Shown: positions 8,598 to 17,229, counted from the stretch's first letter. The stretch is 64,000 bases of DNA from Nonlabens sp. Hel1_33_55 (GCF_900101765.1 NZ_LT627735.1:248001-312000); one strand, 5' to 3'. Program-made: numbers and translations. The notes: generated by a model from the sequence alone, not told the origin.

Positions 8598-9602
8598 ATG
8601 AAATTTACCAAATTAACAATCGCCATTCTATCTGCAGCTACAGTGTTTGTGTCATGTAACGATGACGACGATATCACTGAAGGTCGTTTTGACCGTGCAG
8701 AATTGTACGCAACAAGTAACACAAGTGGCGCAATTACCGTTTATGACCTTTCTGACGGTGATGATCCAGAAACTACTACATTTAATGTAGCTGGTACTCA
8801 AGAAAATGAGGGTATTGTTTATGATCCATCTACAGATCAAATAATATTCGCCTCAAGAACTACAAACTCCGTTCATATTGGTGACAATATTGAAGACATG
8901 ATTGACGGTACAACTCAGTCCTTGACTGTAACCGCTAGTAATTCAGAATTATCTAGTCCAAGATCTGTCACTGTCAATGGTAATTTTATTGTGGTTGCAA
9001 ATAACGTTTCGAATCAACTCTTTATTTATGAAAGAACTGGAAGTACTGTAACCTTGAGAAATACTTTGCAAGTTGGTTTTGCTTTATGGGAAATACAGTT
9101 TGATGGTGATGACCTATTTGCAGTCGTTGATAACACAAATGGTATTGCAGTTTTCAATAATTTAATTACTGCTAATACATCAAACGGAGCTGTACAACCA
9201 AGTAAGACAGTACTTATAGAAGGTATTCAAAGAACTCACGGGTTTGTTTACAACGCAGAGGATGATATTGCTATAGTAACTGATATTGCTGACGCAACAG
9301 TTTTTGACGATGGTTCATTCCATATCATAACTAACTTCTCAACTAAATTTGACGCCGTTACTAATCTTGGAACTTTACCAGTAGCAGGAAATCAAGTTGA
9401 AGTTATTGGTGCATCAACATTTTTAGGTAATCCAGTTGCTGCTGCATATGATGCTGAAACTAATACGATTTTCATTGCCGAAAATAGAAATGGTGGCGGT
9501 CGTGTTTTAGGTTTTAATGCTAGCGCGAGCGGTAATGCATCCCCAATTATTGACAATTCCTTGCCACGTGTAAGCACAGTATTCTTCTATGGTGAGGACT
9601 AA
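8598..9602 (+). CDS. Propeller-like secreted lipoprotein, function unknown
   Basis: A 334-residue protein with signal peptide MKFTKLTIAILSAATVFVSC and a lipobox Cys20 followed by an acidic stretch (NDDDD) like the lipoprotein export signal of Flavobacteria, so surface exposure is plausible. The mature part is made of repeated ~40-residue units (AELYATSNTSGAITVYDL, GIVYDPSTDQIIFASR, NFIVVANNVSNQLFIYE, DDLFAVVDNTNGIAVF, AAYDAETNTIFIAENRNGG) resembling blades of a YVTN/lactonase-like propeller. No catalytic residues could be assigned. It is followed by a strong terminator and probably forms a single-gene unit. Confidence 0.78.
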   Translation: MKFTKLTIAILSAATVFVSCNDDDDITEGRFDRAELYATSNTSGAITVYDLSDGDDPETTTFNVAGTQENEGIVYDPSTDQIIFASRTTNSVHIGDNIEDMIDGTTQSLTVTASNSELSSPRSVTVNGNFIVVANNVSNQLFIYERTGSTVTLRNTLQVGFALWEIQFDGDDLFAVVDNTNGIAVFNNLITANTSNGAVQPSKTVLIEGIQRTHGFVYNAEDDIAIVTDIADATVFDDGSFHIITNFSTKFDAVTNLGTLPVAGNQVEVIGASTFLGNPVAAAYDAETNTIFIAENRNGGGRVLGFNASASGNASPIIDNSLPRVSTVFFYGED

Positions 9603-9628
9603 TTCTCAATAGAAATTGATATTATTTG

Positions 9629-9655
9629 AAAGCCTCCCAATTTTGGGAGGCTTTT
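9629..9655 (+). terminator. Rho-independent terminator after the 334-aa lipoprotein
   Basis: Stem AAGCCTCCC / GGGAGGCTT with loop AATTTT and a T-run, 27 bases past the stop codon. The T-run overlaps the -33 element of the next promoter. Confidence 0.88.
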
Positions 9656-9687
9656 TGCATGCAGTATTTTTTATCCTTATATATTTG
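9654..9687 (+). promoter_or_regulatory. Promoter of the 92-aa gene, overlapping a terminator
   Basis: TTTG (9654-9657), 22 bases, TATATTTG (9680-9687); the ATG at 9701 lies 13 bases further. The -33 element is part of the upstream terminator T-run. Confidence 0.6.
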
Positions 9688-9700
9688 TGCTGTGCAAAAA

Positions 9701-9979
9701 ATGAAACATTTTATTTCTGCTGGATTGATTGCGTTGCTTTTTGCGATGCAACTGGCTACACTGCATCAGTTTTCGCACGATGATTCTTCAACGGTTTGTG
9801 ACATATGTTTGGTCGCACAACAGGTTCAGTCTTTAGATTATACGCCTGTAGACGCAGCAACTGTTCCAATCTATATTCCTATTGAGGTACCTCAAGGGAT
9901 TGTAAATGAGTACGCTTTCGCGAAAGCGGAACTTCTTTCCTACTACCACCTATCCAGACCACCACCAGTAGATTGCTAG
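9701..9979 (+). CDS. Small exported His/Cys-containing protein, DUF2946-like
   Basis: A 92-residue protein with an N-terminal hydrophobic signal (MKHFISAGLIALLFAMQLATLH), then HQFSHDDSSTVCDICLVAQQ. The pattern of histidines, paired acids and a CxxC resembles small DUF2946-type proteins found beside metal receptors in proteobacteria and Bacteroidota. The open frame extends to 9626, but that part covers a terminator and promoter, so the ATG at 9701 is chosen. The palindrome codes for YAFAKAE near the C-terminus. The TonB receptor begins 53 bases downstream. A metal-related role is inferred from the motif and neighbour, not shown. Confidence 0.72.
   Translation: MKHFISAGLIALLFAMQLATLHQFSHDDSSTVCDICLVAQQVQSLDYTPVDAATVPIYIPIEVPQGIVNEYAFAKAELLSYYHLSRPPPVDC
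9913..9928. repeat. Dispersed palindrome, copy 4 (in 92-aa gene)
   Basis: Exact 16-mer read as Y-A-F-A-K-A. Confidence 0.95.
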
Positions 9980-10032
9980 AAAATTAAGGACACGTTTCTA
10001 AGTGTCAATTTTTAGTAATCAATACTTATATC

Positions 10033-12483
10033 ATGTTTAAACAACTAGGTATAGCAATGGCAATGATTTGCTTTGCATATGCTGTTAATGCTCAAGACTG
10101 TCGCGTTGAGCTCAAGGGAATTGTAACAGATTTCCACGATGGTGAGCCGCTGGCTTTTGCCCAACTTTATATCAAAGACCTACAGAAGGGTACTTCAACC
10201 AATGAAAATGGAGAGTACGTCCTTAGCAATCTTTGTGCGGGAACTTTTGATATGGTCATTACTCATCCTGAATGTGAGACCAAAACAATTCAAATTGAAG
10301 TTCAAAACGATAAGATTCAGAATTTTACGTTAGAGCATCACATCAACGATCTGGATCAAGTCGAGGTTGTTGCAGATGTTCACGATGATCATGAGAAAAC
10401 GCAATCATCCACTAGAGTCAGTGAAGAAACCATTAACGAGTTTAGTGGTGCTACCCTAGGTGATGCTCTTGCTACTGTTCAAGGTGTTTCGGTTTTAAAA
10501 ACGGGTAACAGTGTGACAAAGCCTATCATTCATGGACTATTTGGGAGTCGTGTTACTATTGTCAACAACGGTTTGCGACAACAAGATCAGGAATGGGGCG
10601 TTGAACACGCGCCCAATATTGATTTGAATACTGCCAGCAATATTCAAGTGATCAAAGGTGCTAGTGCCTTGCGTTATGGCGGTGACGCCATAGGTGGTAC
10701 GATCGTGATTGATCCTGAACGTTACCTGGCAAAAGATACGCTCAAAGGTCAGGCAATAGCTCAATTACAATCCAATGGTCGTGGTGGTAGCTTTACTGGT
10801 TCAGTTAGTAATTATAAGAAAAGCGGCTGGTATCAGCAAGCTACGTTGACTTATAAGAAGCTTGGCGATTTTGAAGCGCCAGATTATGTGTTGAGCAATA
10901 CAGGCAGTCAGACTTATGCGGGAAATTTTGCGATAGGTTATCACAAGTTTGAGTATGGCGCGAGCATTAGGTATTCGTATTATAATACAGAACTTGGAAT
11001 TTTGAGAGCCTCGCATTTAGGGAATTCAAGCTCATTGGTTACTTCCATTAATACAGGAGTACCATCAGTGATTCGGGATTTTACTTATAATGTTGATCCG
11101 CCTAAACAGGATGTGGAACATCATGGACTCCAACTTGACGCCTACAGAAGAATTCAAGGTTTGGGAAAATTGGAATTGAATTATGCGTTTCAATTTAATA
11201 ACAGACTGGAATTTGATATACGTCGTCAGGCTTTTGATGGAGAAGCGTCGCTAGACCTGGACTTATTGACTCATACGCTCGCTGCTTTTCTCGTTATTGA
11301 TTCTATGGAAGATACTGAGGTTGAATTGGGAATTGACGGATTGTATCAAAACAATTCTCCAAATCCAGCAACTGGAATACGACGATTGATACCAGATTAT
11401 GAGAGTCAAAAAATAGGCGGTTTCGCTAGTTTCAATCATCAATTGAGTGATCAATGGTTGTTCGACGCTGGCTTAAGATATGATTATTACAGAATCGATG
11501 CTGATAAATTCTACCTTCAAAATAGGTGGGAAGGTTTAGGATACGATCAGCAATTCCCAGAATTTGAAGTCCGGGAAATTGATAATCAGATTTTGACAAA
11601 TCCAGTATTTGATTACCATCTGTTTGCGTTTAGTGCTGGCGCTAAATATCTTCTGGAAGAGCATTATGATTTTGCTCTTAATTTAAGTACGGCAAACCGT
11701 GCGCCTAATCCTTCAGAATTATTTAGTGATGGTTTACACCATGCGCTAGCTTCTATAGAATTAGGGCAATTAGACTTGAGAAAGGAGCAATCCTACAAGT
11801 TGAATTTTGTAGCACATGCGGTACATGATAATCTGGACGTTGAGGTGAATCCTTATCTGAATATTGTGGAAGACTATGTACAATTGATTCCTAATGGGAT
11901 TGAAACCACTACACGCGGTGCGTTTCCAGTATATCAATACGAGCAAGTAAGTGCCGTATTAGCTGGGGTTGATGTTGGGGCGACATGGGATATCTTCAAA
12001 ATTTACAGTGTAGATCCTGAAAGACAATTCTTGGATCCAGTGATTGAGAAACACTTGTCACTCAATTCTAGATTTTCATATATCTATGGCCAGAATCGTA
12101 CGAATGATGAGCCCTTGATCAATATGCCACCTACACAATTCTTTAACGAGTTAGTATGGACTAATGGTATTCTAGATAATCTAGAACTTAAGATTTCTAA
12201 TCAGAGTACGCTTAAACAAACTAGATTTCCGGATAATGATTATGAGGTTGAAATACCCGATGATCAAGGCAATACTCGTATAGAAACCGTCAGGATTTCT
12301 GAATCACCAGCAGGCTATAGTTTGTGGAATGTTGGTGCCGGCTACTCTTTCGCGAAAGCGAAATTAAACTTAAGAGTCAACAACGTTTTCAATACAAACT
12401 ATCGCAATTATTTAAACAGACAACGCTTCTATGCAGATGACATAGGAACCGATGTACAATTACAATTCATCTATAATTTTTAA
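10033..12483 (+). CDS. TonB-dependent outer-membrane receptor, probably for a metal (ZnuD-like)
   Basis: 816 residues. A signal peptide (about residues 1-20, ending VNAQ) is followed by a carboxypeptidase-like regulatory domain (ELKGIVTDFHDGEPLAFAQLYI, ~residues 27-110), then a plug with ATLGDALATVQGV, IIHGLFGSRVTIVNNG and ASALRYGGDAIGGTI (~residues 135-235), then a 22-strand-type barrel ending in Phe (LQFIYNF). Plug wording with HGLFGSRVTIVNNGLRQQDQEWG is that of zinc/heavy-metal receptors such as ZnuD. Neighbours are a small His/Cys protein upstream and a lipoprotein 12-42 bases downstream, suggesting one uptake operon. No Fur- or Zur-type site was recognised upstream. Confidence 0.9.
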   Translation: MFKQLGIAMAMICFAYAVNAQDCRVELKGIVTDFHDGEPLAFAQLYIKDLQKGTSTNENGEYVLSNLCAGTFDMVITHPECETKTIQIEVQNDKIQNFTLEHHINDLDQVEVVADVHDDHEKTQSSTRVSEETINEFSGATLGDALATVQGVSVLKTGNSVTKPIIHGLFGSRVTIVNNGLRQQDQEWGVEHAPNIDLNTASNIQVIKGASALRYGGDAIGGTIVIDPERYLAKDTLKGQAIAQLQSNGRGGSFTGSVSNYKKSGWYQQATLTYKKLGDFEAPDYVLSNTGSQTYAGNFAIGYHKFEYGASIRYSYYNTELGILRASHLGNSSSLVTSINTGVPSVIRDFTYNVDPPKQDVEHHGLQLDAYRRIQGLGKLELNYAFQFNNRLEFDIRRQAFDGEASLDLDLLTHTLAAFLVIDSMEDTEVELGIDGLYQNNSPNPATGIRRLIPDYESQKIGGFASFNHQLSDQWLFDAGLRYDYYRIDADKFYLQNRWEGLGYDQQFPEFEVREIDNQILTNPVFDYHLFAFSAGAKYLLEEHYDFALNLSTANRAPNPSELFSDGLHHALASIELGQLDLRKEQSYKLNFVAHAVHDNLDVEVNPYLNIVEDYVQLIPNGIETTTRGAFPVYQYEQVSAVLAGVDVGATWDIFKIYSVDPERQFLDPVIEKHLSLNSRFSYIYGQNRTNDEPLINMPPTQFFNELVWTNGILDNLELKISNQSTLKQTRFPDNDYEVEIPDDQGNTRIETVRISESPAGYSLWNVGAGYSFAKAKLNLRVNNVFNTNYRNYLNRQRFYADDIGTDVQLQFIYNF
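12347..12358. repeat. Dispersed palindrome, copy 5, short form (in TonB receptor)
   Basis: Exact 12-base core CTTTCGCGAAAG; the left arm has T instead of G before the core, so only the right arm keeps GCG. Read as Y-S-F-A-K-A. Confidence 0.9.
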
Positions 12484-12524
12484 AAACAAATTCAATGAAA
12501 ATCAAATTTATAAAATCACAAACC

Positions 12525-13088
12525 ATGAAAACTCAAATTTTAAAACTGGCTTTTGCAGCTGTTCTTGTAACATCATTGACAGCTTGCGGTGATGATGATG
12601 CTCCAGAAATTATCAATGAAGAAGAGGTGATCACAACAGTAGAATATACATTGACAAATTCAATTGATGCTAATAACGTTGTCGTTTACAGATCATTTGA
12701 CGCAGGTGGTGGAGCTTCACCGGCAGTTACCGTAACGGGAACTTTACTCGCAAACGCTAACTATAATGGAAGCGTTAGATTTTTGAATGAATCTGACCCA
12801 CAAGATGCAGACAATATTACTGAAGAGGTGATGGATGAGGCTAATGATCACGAGGTGTTCTATGCGACTCCTGTCGCTGGTGTAATTATCACAAAGCAGG
12901 ATACGGATTCTGACGGAAATCCATTAGGATTGAGAACAAACTTCAACACAGGTGCTGCCGGATCAGGAAACTTAACCATCACTTTGATCCACTTGCCTAA
13001 AAAGCCTAATAACAATACGGTGTCTGATGCAAGGTCAACAGGTGGTGAACCAGACGTTCAACAAACGTTTTCACTCAACATTCAATAA
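12525..13088 (+). CDS. Lipoprotein linked to the TonB receptor
   Basis: Starts MKTQILKLAFAAVLVTSLTAC with a lipobox and an acidic stretch (GDDDAPE) after the Cys, as in surface lipoproteins of Flavobacteria. A start at 12495 (MKIKFIKSQT...) is also open but would place ten charged residues ahead of the signal. The 187-residue product has a beta-rich body (VEYTLTNSIDANNVVVYRSF, GSGNLTITLIHLPKKP). No enzyme motif is visible. Position directly after the receptor suggests a surface partner that binds the same ligand. I do not recognise the family. Confidence 0.8.
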   Translation: MKTQILKLAFAAVLVTSLTACGDDDAPEIINEEEVITTVEYTLTNSIDANNVVVYRSFDAGGGASPAVTVTGTLLANANYNGSVRFLNESDPQDADNITEEVMDEANDHEVFYATPVAGVIITKQDTDSDGNPLGLRTNFNTGAAGSGNLTITLIHLPKKPNNNTVSDARSTGGEPDVQQTFSLNIQ

Positions 13089-13118
13089 TTAGTCAGCCCT
13101 TAAAAAAGGGTATAAAAA

Positions 13119-13151
13119 AACCGTCCCGATAATTAAACTATCGGGACGGTT
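13119..13151. terminator. Bidirectional terminator
   Basis: Perfect 13-bp stem AACCGTCCCGATA / TATCGGGACGGTT around a 7-base loop (ATTAAAC), with A-rich sequence on the left and T-rich sequence on the right. It sits between convergent genes, so it can stop transcription from both sides. Confidence 0.92.
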
Positions 13152-13173
13152 ATTATTTTAAAGAAGAATAGAT

Positions 13174-13308
13174 TTAATCTACAGCATCTTCAACATCATC
13201 AGCAACGTCTTCCATTTTGTCGCCTACTGAATCGTTTTCTTCTCTGCAGCTTGAAATGCTAATCGCAATTAAAGCTACCATACCTAGTACTAAAAATTTC
13301 TTGATCAT
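13174..13308 (-). CDS. 44-aa lipoprotein, entericidin-like in size
   Basis: Protein MIKKFLVLGMVALIAISISSC is a signal peptide with lipobox Cys21. The remaining 23 residues are strongly acidic (REENDSVGDKMEDVADDVEDAVD) and look helical and amphipathic. A longer open frame to 13506 exists, but its upstream part reads antisense-like sequence that overlaps the next gene in another frame, so the internal ATG with the signal peptide is chosen. It follows the 55-aa membrane gene by 44 bases on the same strand. Small acidic lipoproteins of this type are common in Bacteroidota and often stress-induced; function here unknown. Confidence 0.75.
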   Translation of the reverse strand: MIKKFLVLGMVALIAISISSCREENDSVGDKMEDVADDVEDAVD

Positions 13309-13352
13309 AATATTATATTTTATAATTGATTGATTAAAAAATGTACGTTTAG

Positions 13353-13520
13353 TTACAATGGTCTGCGACCAGAGATAATATTTATTAGTATCACAATTAC
13401 AGCAATTACTAATAATACGTGAATTAAGCCACCAGTTCCAATTCCAGGAATAACACCTAGAAGTCCTAGCAACCACACAACGATACAAATTACGGCTACA
13501 AGCCAAAGAATACTTCTCAT
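13353..13520 (-). CDS. lmo0937-family small membrane protein
   Basis: A 55-residue protein, MRSILWLVAVICIVVWLLGLL followed by GVIPGIGTGGLIHVLLVIAVIVIL and a basic tail (SGRRPL). Two hydrophobic helices joined by a glycine-rich turn with GGLIHxLLVIA are the pattern of the lmo0937 family, widespread tiny membrane proteins of unknown function, often stress-associated. It lies upstream of the 44-aa lipoprotein on the same strand, and both share the terminator at 13119-13151. It is below common ORF-length cut-offs and easily missed. Confidence 0.85.
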   Translation of the reverse strand: MRSILWLVAVICIVVWLLGLLGVIPGIGTGGLIHVLLVIAVIVILINIISGRRPL

Positions 13521-13655
13521 AATAGTTAGTTTTTTAGTTAACGGATTGAATTTACTTACATTATTTGCAGCCTATTGTTAATGAAATGGCAATTAATTTA
13601 TATTTAGTAGGAACTAGTGTAAGGTTTTGATTGATAATTGTGACTACTAGCTTTG

Positions 13656-15206
13656 CTAGTAATTTTCAGGATTCTCAATCACATCTCTGGCTCTTTTTTG
13701 GTGAGCGTCAATAACTTCCTTGTCCATTTTCTTAAGTAACGCCATCATCATATTCATGCGCTGATTGTTATCAAAATATTCTTTTTTCTCTTCCAGGAAA
13801 TTCCAATACAAGGAGTTGAAAGGACAGGCATCATCTTCTGCTTTTTTCTTTGAGACTTTATAGGCGCAACCCTTGCAATAATTACTCATTTTATTGATGT
13901 AGCTACCGCTGGAAACATAAGGTTTAGTTGCAACCAGGCCGCCATCTGCCCATTGCGACATGCCACGAGTGTTAGTAATCTCGACCCATTCAATAGCATC
14001 GATATAGATTCCCAGATACCATTCATCTACATAACTGGGATCTGTCATGGTGAGCAGCGCATAATTTCCCGTGATCATCAATCTCTGGATATGATGCGCA
14101 TATGCGTTATCCAGAGAGTTGTTGATCGCGTTACTCAAGCAATTCATTTTAGTGTCACCAGTCCAGTAAAAATCGGGTAGTGGGTTTTTGTTTTCTAATT
14201 TATTAAGGGTTTGATAGCTGGGCATTTCCTTCCAATAAATACCGCGCATGAATTCTCTCCAACCTAGTATTTGTCTTACAAAGCCTTCGATTTGGGAAAT
14301 ATGTATGTCGGTATCGCTTTCGCGAAAGCGTGCTACAGCAGCCTCAATAACTTCCATCGGGCTCAAGAGTTTGCTATTCATGGCAAAGCTCAATCTGGAA
14401 TGATATAAATATTCCTGATCTGTATGCATAGCGTCCTGAAAATCACCGAAACGTATCAACAAGTGCTCACAGAAATAATTTAAAACATCTAGTGCATCTT
14501 GTCTGGTGGTGGGCCAGTTGAAGTTTTTCTCTTCAATTCTTCCAAAGGTTGCTACATTTTCCTCCTGCAACAATTTCACGATATGACTCACATCTTTGCG
14601 AAAGCCTTTCTCATGCGGGATGCTGGTGTCTCCATCCCATTTCTTACGATTGCTCTGATCATAGTTCCATTTTCCACCTTCGGGTTCTTTGTCGCCCTCG
14701 ATCATGATGTCGTATTTCTTGCGCATATCGCGATAGAAATATTCCATCGTCAACCTTTTTTTTCCTTCAAAGAACTTTTTTACATCCATTCTTTTGGTGA
14801 GGAAATGTTCTGTATCAAATCCTTCCCATTCAATATCTAATGATTTGCAAAACTCCTTGAGCTGTTGATCCAGTCTCCATTCATCAGGTGCCAGATATTC
14901 AAACTTTTCAATGTCGTGTTTGTTGATGAGGTCATCTAGGTTTTTGACTAGATCCTGAGAATTCTCCTTATGATTCAATTCATAATAGACGTTTTCAAAA
15001 CCACGATCATCCATCCAATCCTTGAAGGACCTCATGGCACTAAAAAACGCCACCACCTTCTGAATATGATGTTTTACATAATCAGTTTCTTGGCGCATTT
15101 CTGCCATGTGATATATAATGTGTTCCTGATCGCCATTGAACCAACTGTGCTTATGATTGAGTTGATCGCCTAGAATGAGTCTTAAGGTTTTAGGAGAATT
15201 TGACAT
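13656..15206 (-). CDS. FeS-type cryptochrome/photolyase (PhrB-like)
   Basis: 516 residues of the deoxyribodipyrimidine photolyase-related family, which in Agrobacterium PhrB is a (6-4) photolyase with FAD, a lumazine antenna and a 4Fe-4S cluster. The start MSNSPKTLRLILGDQLN is typical. Candidate cluster ligands are all present: a Cys in TKMNCLSNAI, two in NYCKGCAY and one in DDACPFN. Other family marks are the segment RQILGWREFMRGIYW and the His pair in YAHHIQRLMITGNYALL. It lies close to a DASH cryptochrome, a DUF2256 peptide and a flavin-reductase-like gene. The palindrome codes for ARFRESD. Confidence 0.92.
   Translation of the reverse strand: MSNSPKTLRLILGDQLNHKHSWFNGDQEHIIYHMAEMRQETDYVKHHIQKVVAFFSAMRSFKDWMDDRGFENVYYELNHKENSQDLVKNLDDLINKHDIEKFEYLAPDEWRLDQQLKEFCKSLDIEWEGFDTEHFLTKRMDVKKFFEGKKRLTMEYFYRDMRKKYDIMIEGDKEPEGGKWNYDQSNRKKWDGDTSIPHEKGFRKDVSHIVKLLQEENVATFGRIEEKNFNWPTTRQDALDVLNYFCEHLLIRFGDFQDAMHTDQEYLYHSRLSFAMNSKLLSPMEVIEAAVARFRESDTDIHISQIEGFVRQILGWREFMRGIYWKEMPSYQTLNKLENKNPLPDFYWTGDTKMNCLSNAINNSLDNAYAHHIQRLMITGNYALLTMTDPSYVDEWYLGIYIDAIEWVEITNTRGMSQWADGGLVATKPYVSSGSYINKMSNYCKGCAYKVSKKKAEDDACPFNSLYWNFLEEKKEYFDNNQRMNMMMALLKKMDKEVIDAHQKRARDVIENPENY
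14315..14330. repeat. Dispersed palindrome, copy 6 (in FeS photolyase)
   Basis: Exact 16-mer read on the minus strand as R-F-R-E-S. Confidence 0.95.
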
Positions 15207-15264
15207 GTTGTAACAACTGGTTGATTTAATTTACTTATAGGTATAACCTTTAAAATTTCAAGTT

Positions 15265-15471
15265 ATGTCAACTAAGAAATATCTACCGTTAATCATATCA
15301 TTAATTTATGCGGTAGGATTCCTTTTGTATGCCATGTTAAACGACATAAGTGGAGTTGATATAGCCATCTATGCTGTTTTAGGATATGCCATTGTTTTGC
15401 CTTTCGCAACAAAATGGGCGTGTAGGAAATTTGATTGTTCTCTTTTAAATAAAAAAACTACTCATGAATAG
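15265..15471 (+). CDS. Small membrane protein (68 aa), unknown
   Basis: Two predicted membrane helices (PLIISLIYAVGFLLYAML and IAIYAVLGYAIVLPFATKW) and a short basic tail with two cysteines. No family is recognised. It overlaps the next small gene by 8 bases, so the two are probably translated together, and both run opposite to the flanking photolyase and cryptochrome genes. The start ATG follows the divergent photolyase start by 58 bases, so both could be controlled from the same short gap. Confidence 0.6.
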   Translation: MSTKKYLPLIISLIYAVGFLLYAMLNDISGVDIAIYAVLGYAIVLPFATKWACRKFDCSLLNKKTTHE

Positions 15472-15658
15472 CAGTCTCAAAAGGTGGCTTTATGGTCTGA
15501 CCGCTCTGTGGTTAATCGTCCTAATTATCTGTGCTTTTATAATAGAAGTTTCGCAGACGACTTTAATGATGAGTTATATAACCGGGCAAGGTTTTCTCAT
15601 AGCGCTATTAATACCTTACTTAAAGCAACGCAAGAGTTGTACATCTAAAACTAAATGA
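15464..15658 (+). CDS. Small membrane protein (64 aa), unknown
   Basis: Two hydrophobic helices (LYGLTALWLIVLIICAFII and MSYITGQGFLIALLIPYL) and a basic C-terminal tail (KQRKSCTSKTK). Topology resembles its upstream partner, though sequence similarity is not obvious by eye. It ends 9 bases before the convergent cryptochrome gene. No function can be given. Confidence 0.58.
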   Translation: MNSSLKRWLYGLTALWLIVLIICAFIIEVSQTTLMMSYITGQGFLIALLIPYLKQRKSCTSKTK

Positions 15659-15667
15659 AAGTAGTTT

Positions 15668-16975
15668 TCAAAGCCACAAATTTCTATACTCTTTATCGCT
15701 ATCATATCGATCTGCTTGTGATTGAATATTAAAAGTTCGGTTTCTGGGATCGTTTCCTACACCGCTATTGTACATCCAGTTTCCATAATTCGAATGAACA
15801 TCGTAGTCTATAAGGATATGTTCAAAATAGGCCGCTCCTAACCGCCAGTCCTGCTTTTGATGCATGGACCAATAACTGGCCACATTTTGCCTACCTCGAT
15901 TACTCATAAAACCTGTGGCTGCGATTTCGTTCATATTAGCATTTACGAAATCTTCATGGGTTTCACCATCGATCCATTTGTCTAGAGCACGATCGCTGGA
16001 TTTCCAATCATATTCTTTCTCTAGAATTCCGCTTAAGGCAAATATTTTTTCCTGATGTTTTAGAGAAACATACTTGAAAAAATCTCTCCAGATCAATTCA
16101 AAGATCAACCAATAAGTATCCTTGTTTTTTGTGATCTCGTCCTCAAACTTTTTCACCTGAGCATAAATCTGTCGTGGCGAGATACAACCTATCGCTAACC
16201 ATGCGCTGAATTTGCTGCTATAGTCCGTGCCTACTAGACCATTTCTAGTTTGTTTATATTCTTGTAGTTTTTTTGTTTCCCAGAAATAATGGTTCAAACG
16301 TTCCCAGGCGCTGCTCTCGCCACCATTCCAGGGGAAGGCACTGCGAGAATCTTTTTCAAACGTTTCTAATCCTAAATCATTTAAACTTGGCATTTCAGTA
16401 TCAGGGATTTCTGGCATCTTTTGGTGGTAGCCATCAATTCCAACAACCGCTCTAACGCTGCTTTCTTTTTCAAGTTTTTTGCGCAATTCTGTAAATACTC
16501 TTGGGATTTGCGAGATTTTAAAAGGAATATCGTCTGGATGATAAAGAAACTGATCATAAAATCGATGACCCTTTGGCTTACTCTCTAGTTGGTATAAAGC
16601 CTCACCTAATAGCTCTTCTTGCTCCGTTTCATCACGAGTCCATTCTTTTTGTAGATAGATATGCTTGATGTCATATTGCTTAACCAGATCTGGAATAACC
16701 TCGTGCGGAGCATCATGATAAATCAAAAGCGGTATGCCATGTTCCTTTAGATGACTACTCAAGTCTTCAATCGCTTCTCTAATGAATTGCGCCCTGAATT
16801 TTCCCGTTTTACCAAAAGGTAAATCCACATCTAGATCCATCCCAAAATCACTCTCCTGATAATATCGTGGATCAAAAAAGTAAACGCCTATAACATCACC
16901 ATCGGCGTCGCAAGCTTCTTTCAAGCTCTGATTATCAGCTACTCTTAAGTCATTTCTAAACCAAACTAAATTCAT
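15668..16975 (-). CDS. Cryptochrome DASH
   Basis: A 435-residue FAD flavoprotein; DASH cryptochromes repair cyclobutane dimers in single-stranded DNA and may sense blue light. MNLVWFRNDLRVADNQSL opens the photolyase alpha/beta antenna domain. FAD-domain marks follow: WLAIGCISPRQIYAQV, FELIWRDFFKYVS, GFMSNRGRQNVASYW, and DYDVHSNYGNWMYNSGVG. The C-terminus NIQSQADRYDSDKEYRNLWL is that of the DASH group. The DUF2256 gene begins upstream and ends 14 bases before this start, so the two form an operon. Confidence 0.93.
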   Translation of the reverse strand: MNLVWFRNDLRVADNQSLKEACDADGDVIGVYFFDPRYYQESDFGMDLDVDLPFGKTGKFRAQFIREAIEDLSSHLKEHGIPLLIYHDAPHEVIPDLVKQYDIKHIYLQKEWTRDETEQEELLGEALYQLESKPKGHRFYDQFLYHPDDIPFKISQIPRVFTELRKKLEKESSVRAVVGIDGYHQKMPEIPDTEMPSLNDLGLETFEKDSRSAFPWNGGESSAWERLNHYFWETKKLQEYKQTRNGLVGTDYSSKFSAWLAIGCISPRQIYAQVKKFEDEITKNKDTYWLIFELIWRDFFKYVSLKHQEKIFALSGILEKEYDWKSSDRALDKWIDGETHEDFVNANMNEIAATGFMSNRGRQNVASYWSMHQKQDWRLGAAYFEHILIDYDVHSNYGNWMYNSGVGNDPRNRTFNIQSQADRYDSDKEYRNLWL

Positions 16976-16989
16976 ATTCTGTATTAATT

Positions 16990-17133
16990 TTATTTTGCAG
17001 CGCTACACTTCTTGCTGCAATACTTCACGTTCTCCCAATTTTTCTCCCATTTCTTGCGCCAAGTAAACTCTCGCTCACAAACAGGACAAACCTTGGTAGG
17101 TAGATTATTCGGATTTCTCGCTTTTTGTTTCAT
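16990..17133 (-). CDS. DUF2256 zinc-ribbon-like peptide
   Basis: A 47-residue protein, MKQKARNPNNLPTKVCPVC, followed by REFTWRKKWEKNWENVKYCS and a final KKC. The two cysteine pairs (CPVC and CSKKC) and the WRKKW core are those of DUF2256, a small putative zinc-binding family usually found beside cryptochrome or photolyase genes. Here it is immediately upstream of the DASH cryptochrome on the same strand with a 14-base gap. Its function is not established; the conserved linkage suggests a role with the cryptochrome. Too short for standard ORF lists. Confidence 0.9.
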   Translation of the reverse strand: MKQKARNPNNLPTKVCPVCEREFTWRKKWEKNWENVKYCSKKCSAAK

Positions 17134-17229
17134 AATTCACTTTCTGCACCTCATGCAGATTATGTTTGTTCAGAACTCAATGTTTATCAGTTCAGAGTAC
17201 ACATTCAGTCAAGTATCTCTACTTTATAC

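Noticed and set aside
9988..10007. Terminator or attenuator between the 92-aa gene and the TonB receptor
   Set aside because: Only a five-base stem (GACAC/GTGTC) with an eight-base loop and a weak T-run.
13174..13506. 110-aa minus-strand protein
   Set aside because: Only the last 44 residues have a signal peptide and lipobox; the first 66 are out of frame with the 55-aa membrane gene that covers the same DNA and have biased Cys/Trp content.
14592..14606. Another palindrome copy (CTTTGCGAAAGCC)
   Set aside because: The central CGCG is missing one base, so arms do not pair with the same centre; probably chance within the photolyase gene.
13656..16975. Photolyase and cryptochrome as a recent duplication
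   Set aside because: The two proteins belong to different families: one has the FeS cysteines and the LILGDQLN start, the other the WFRNDLR antenna fold of DASH cryptochromes.
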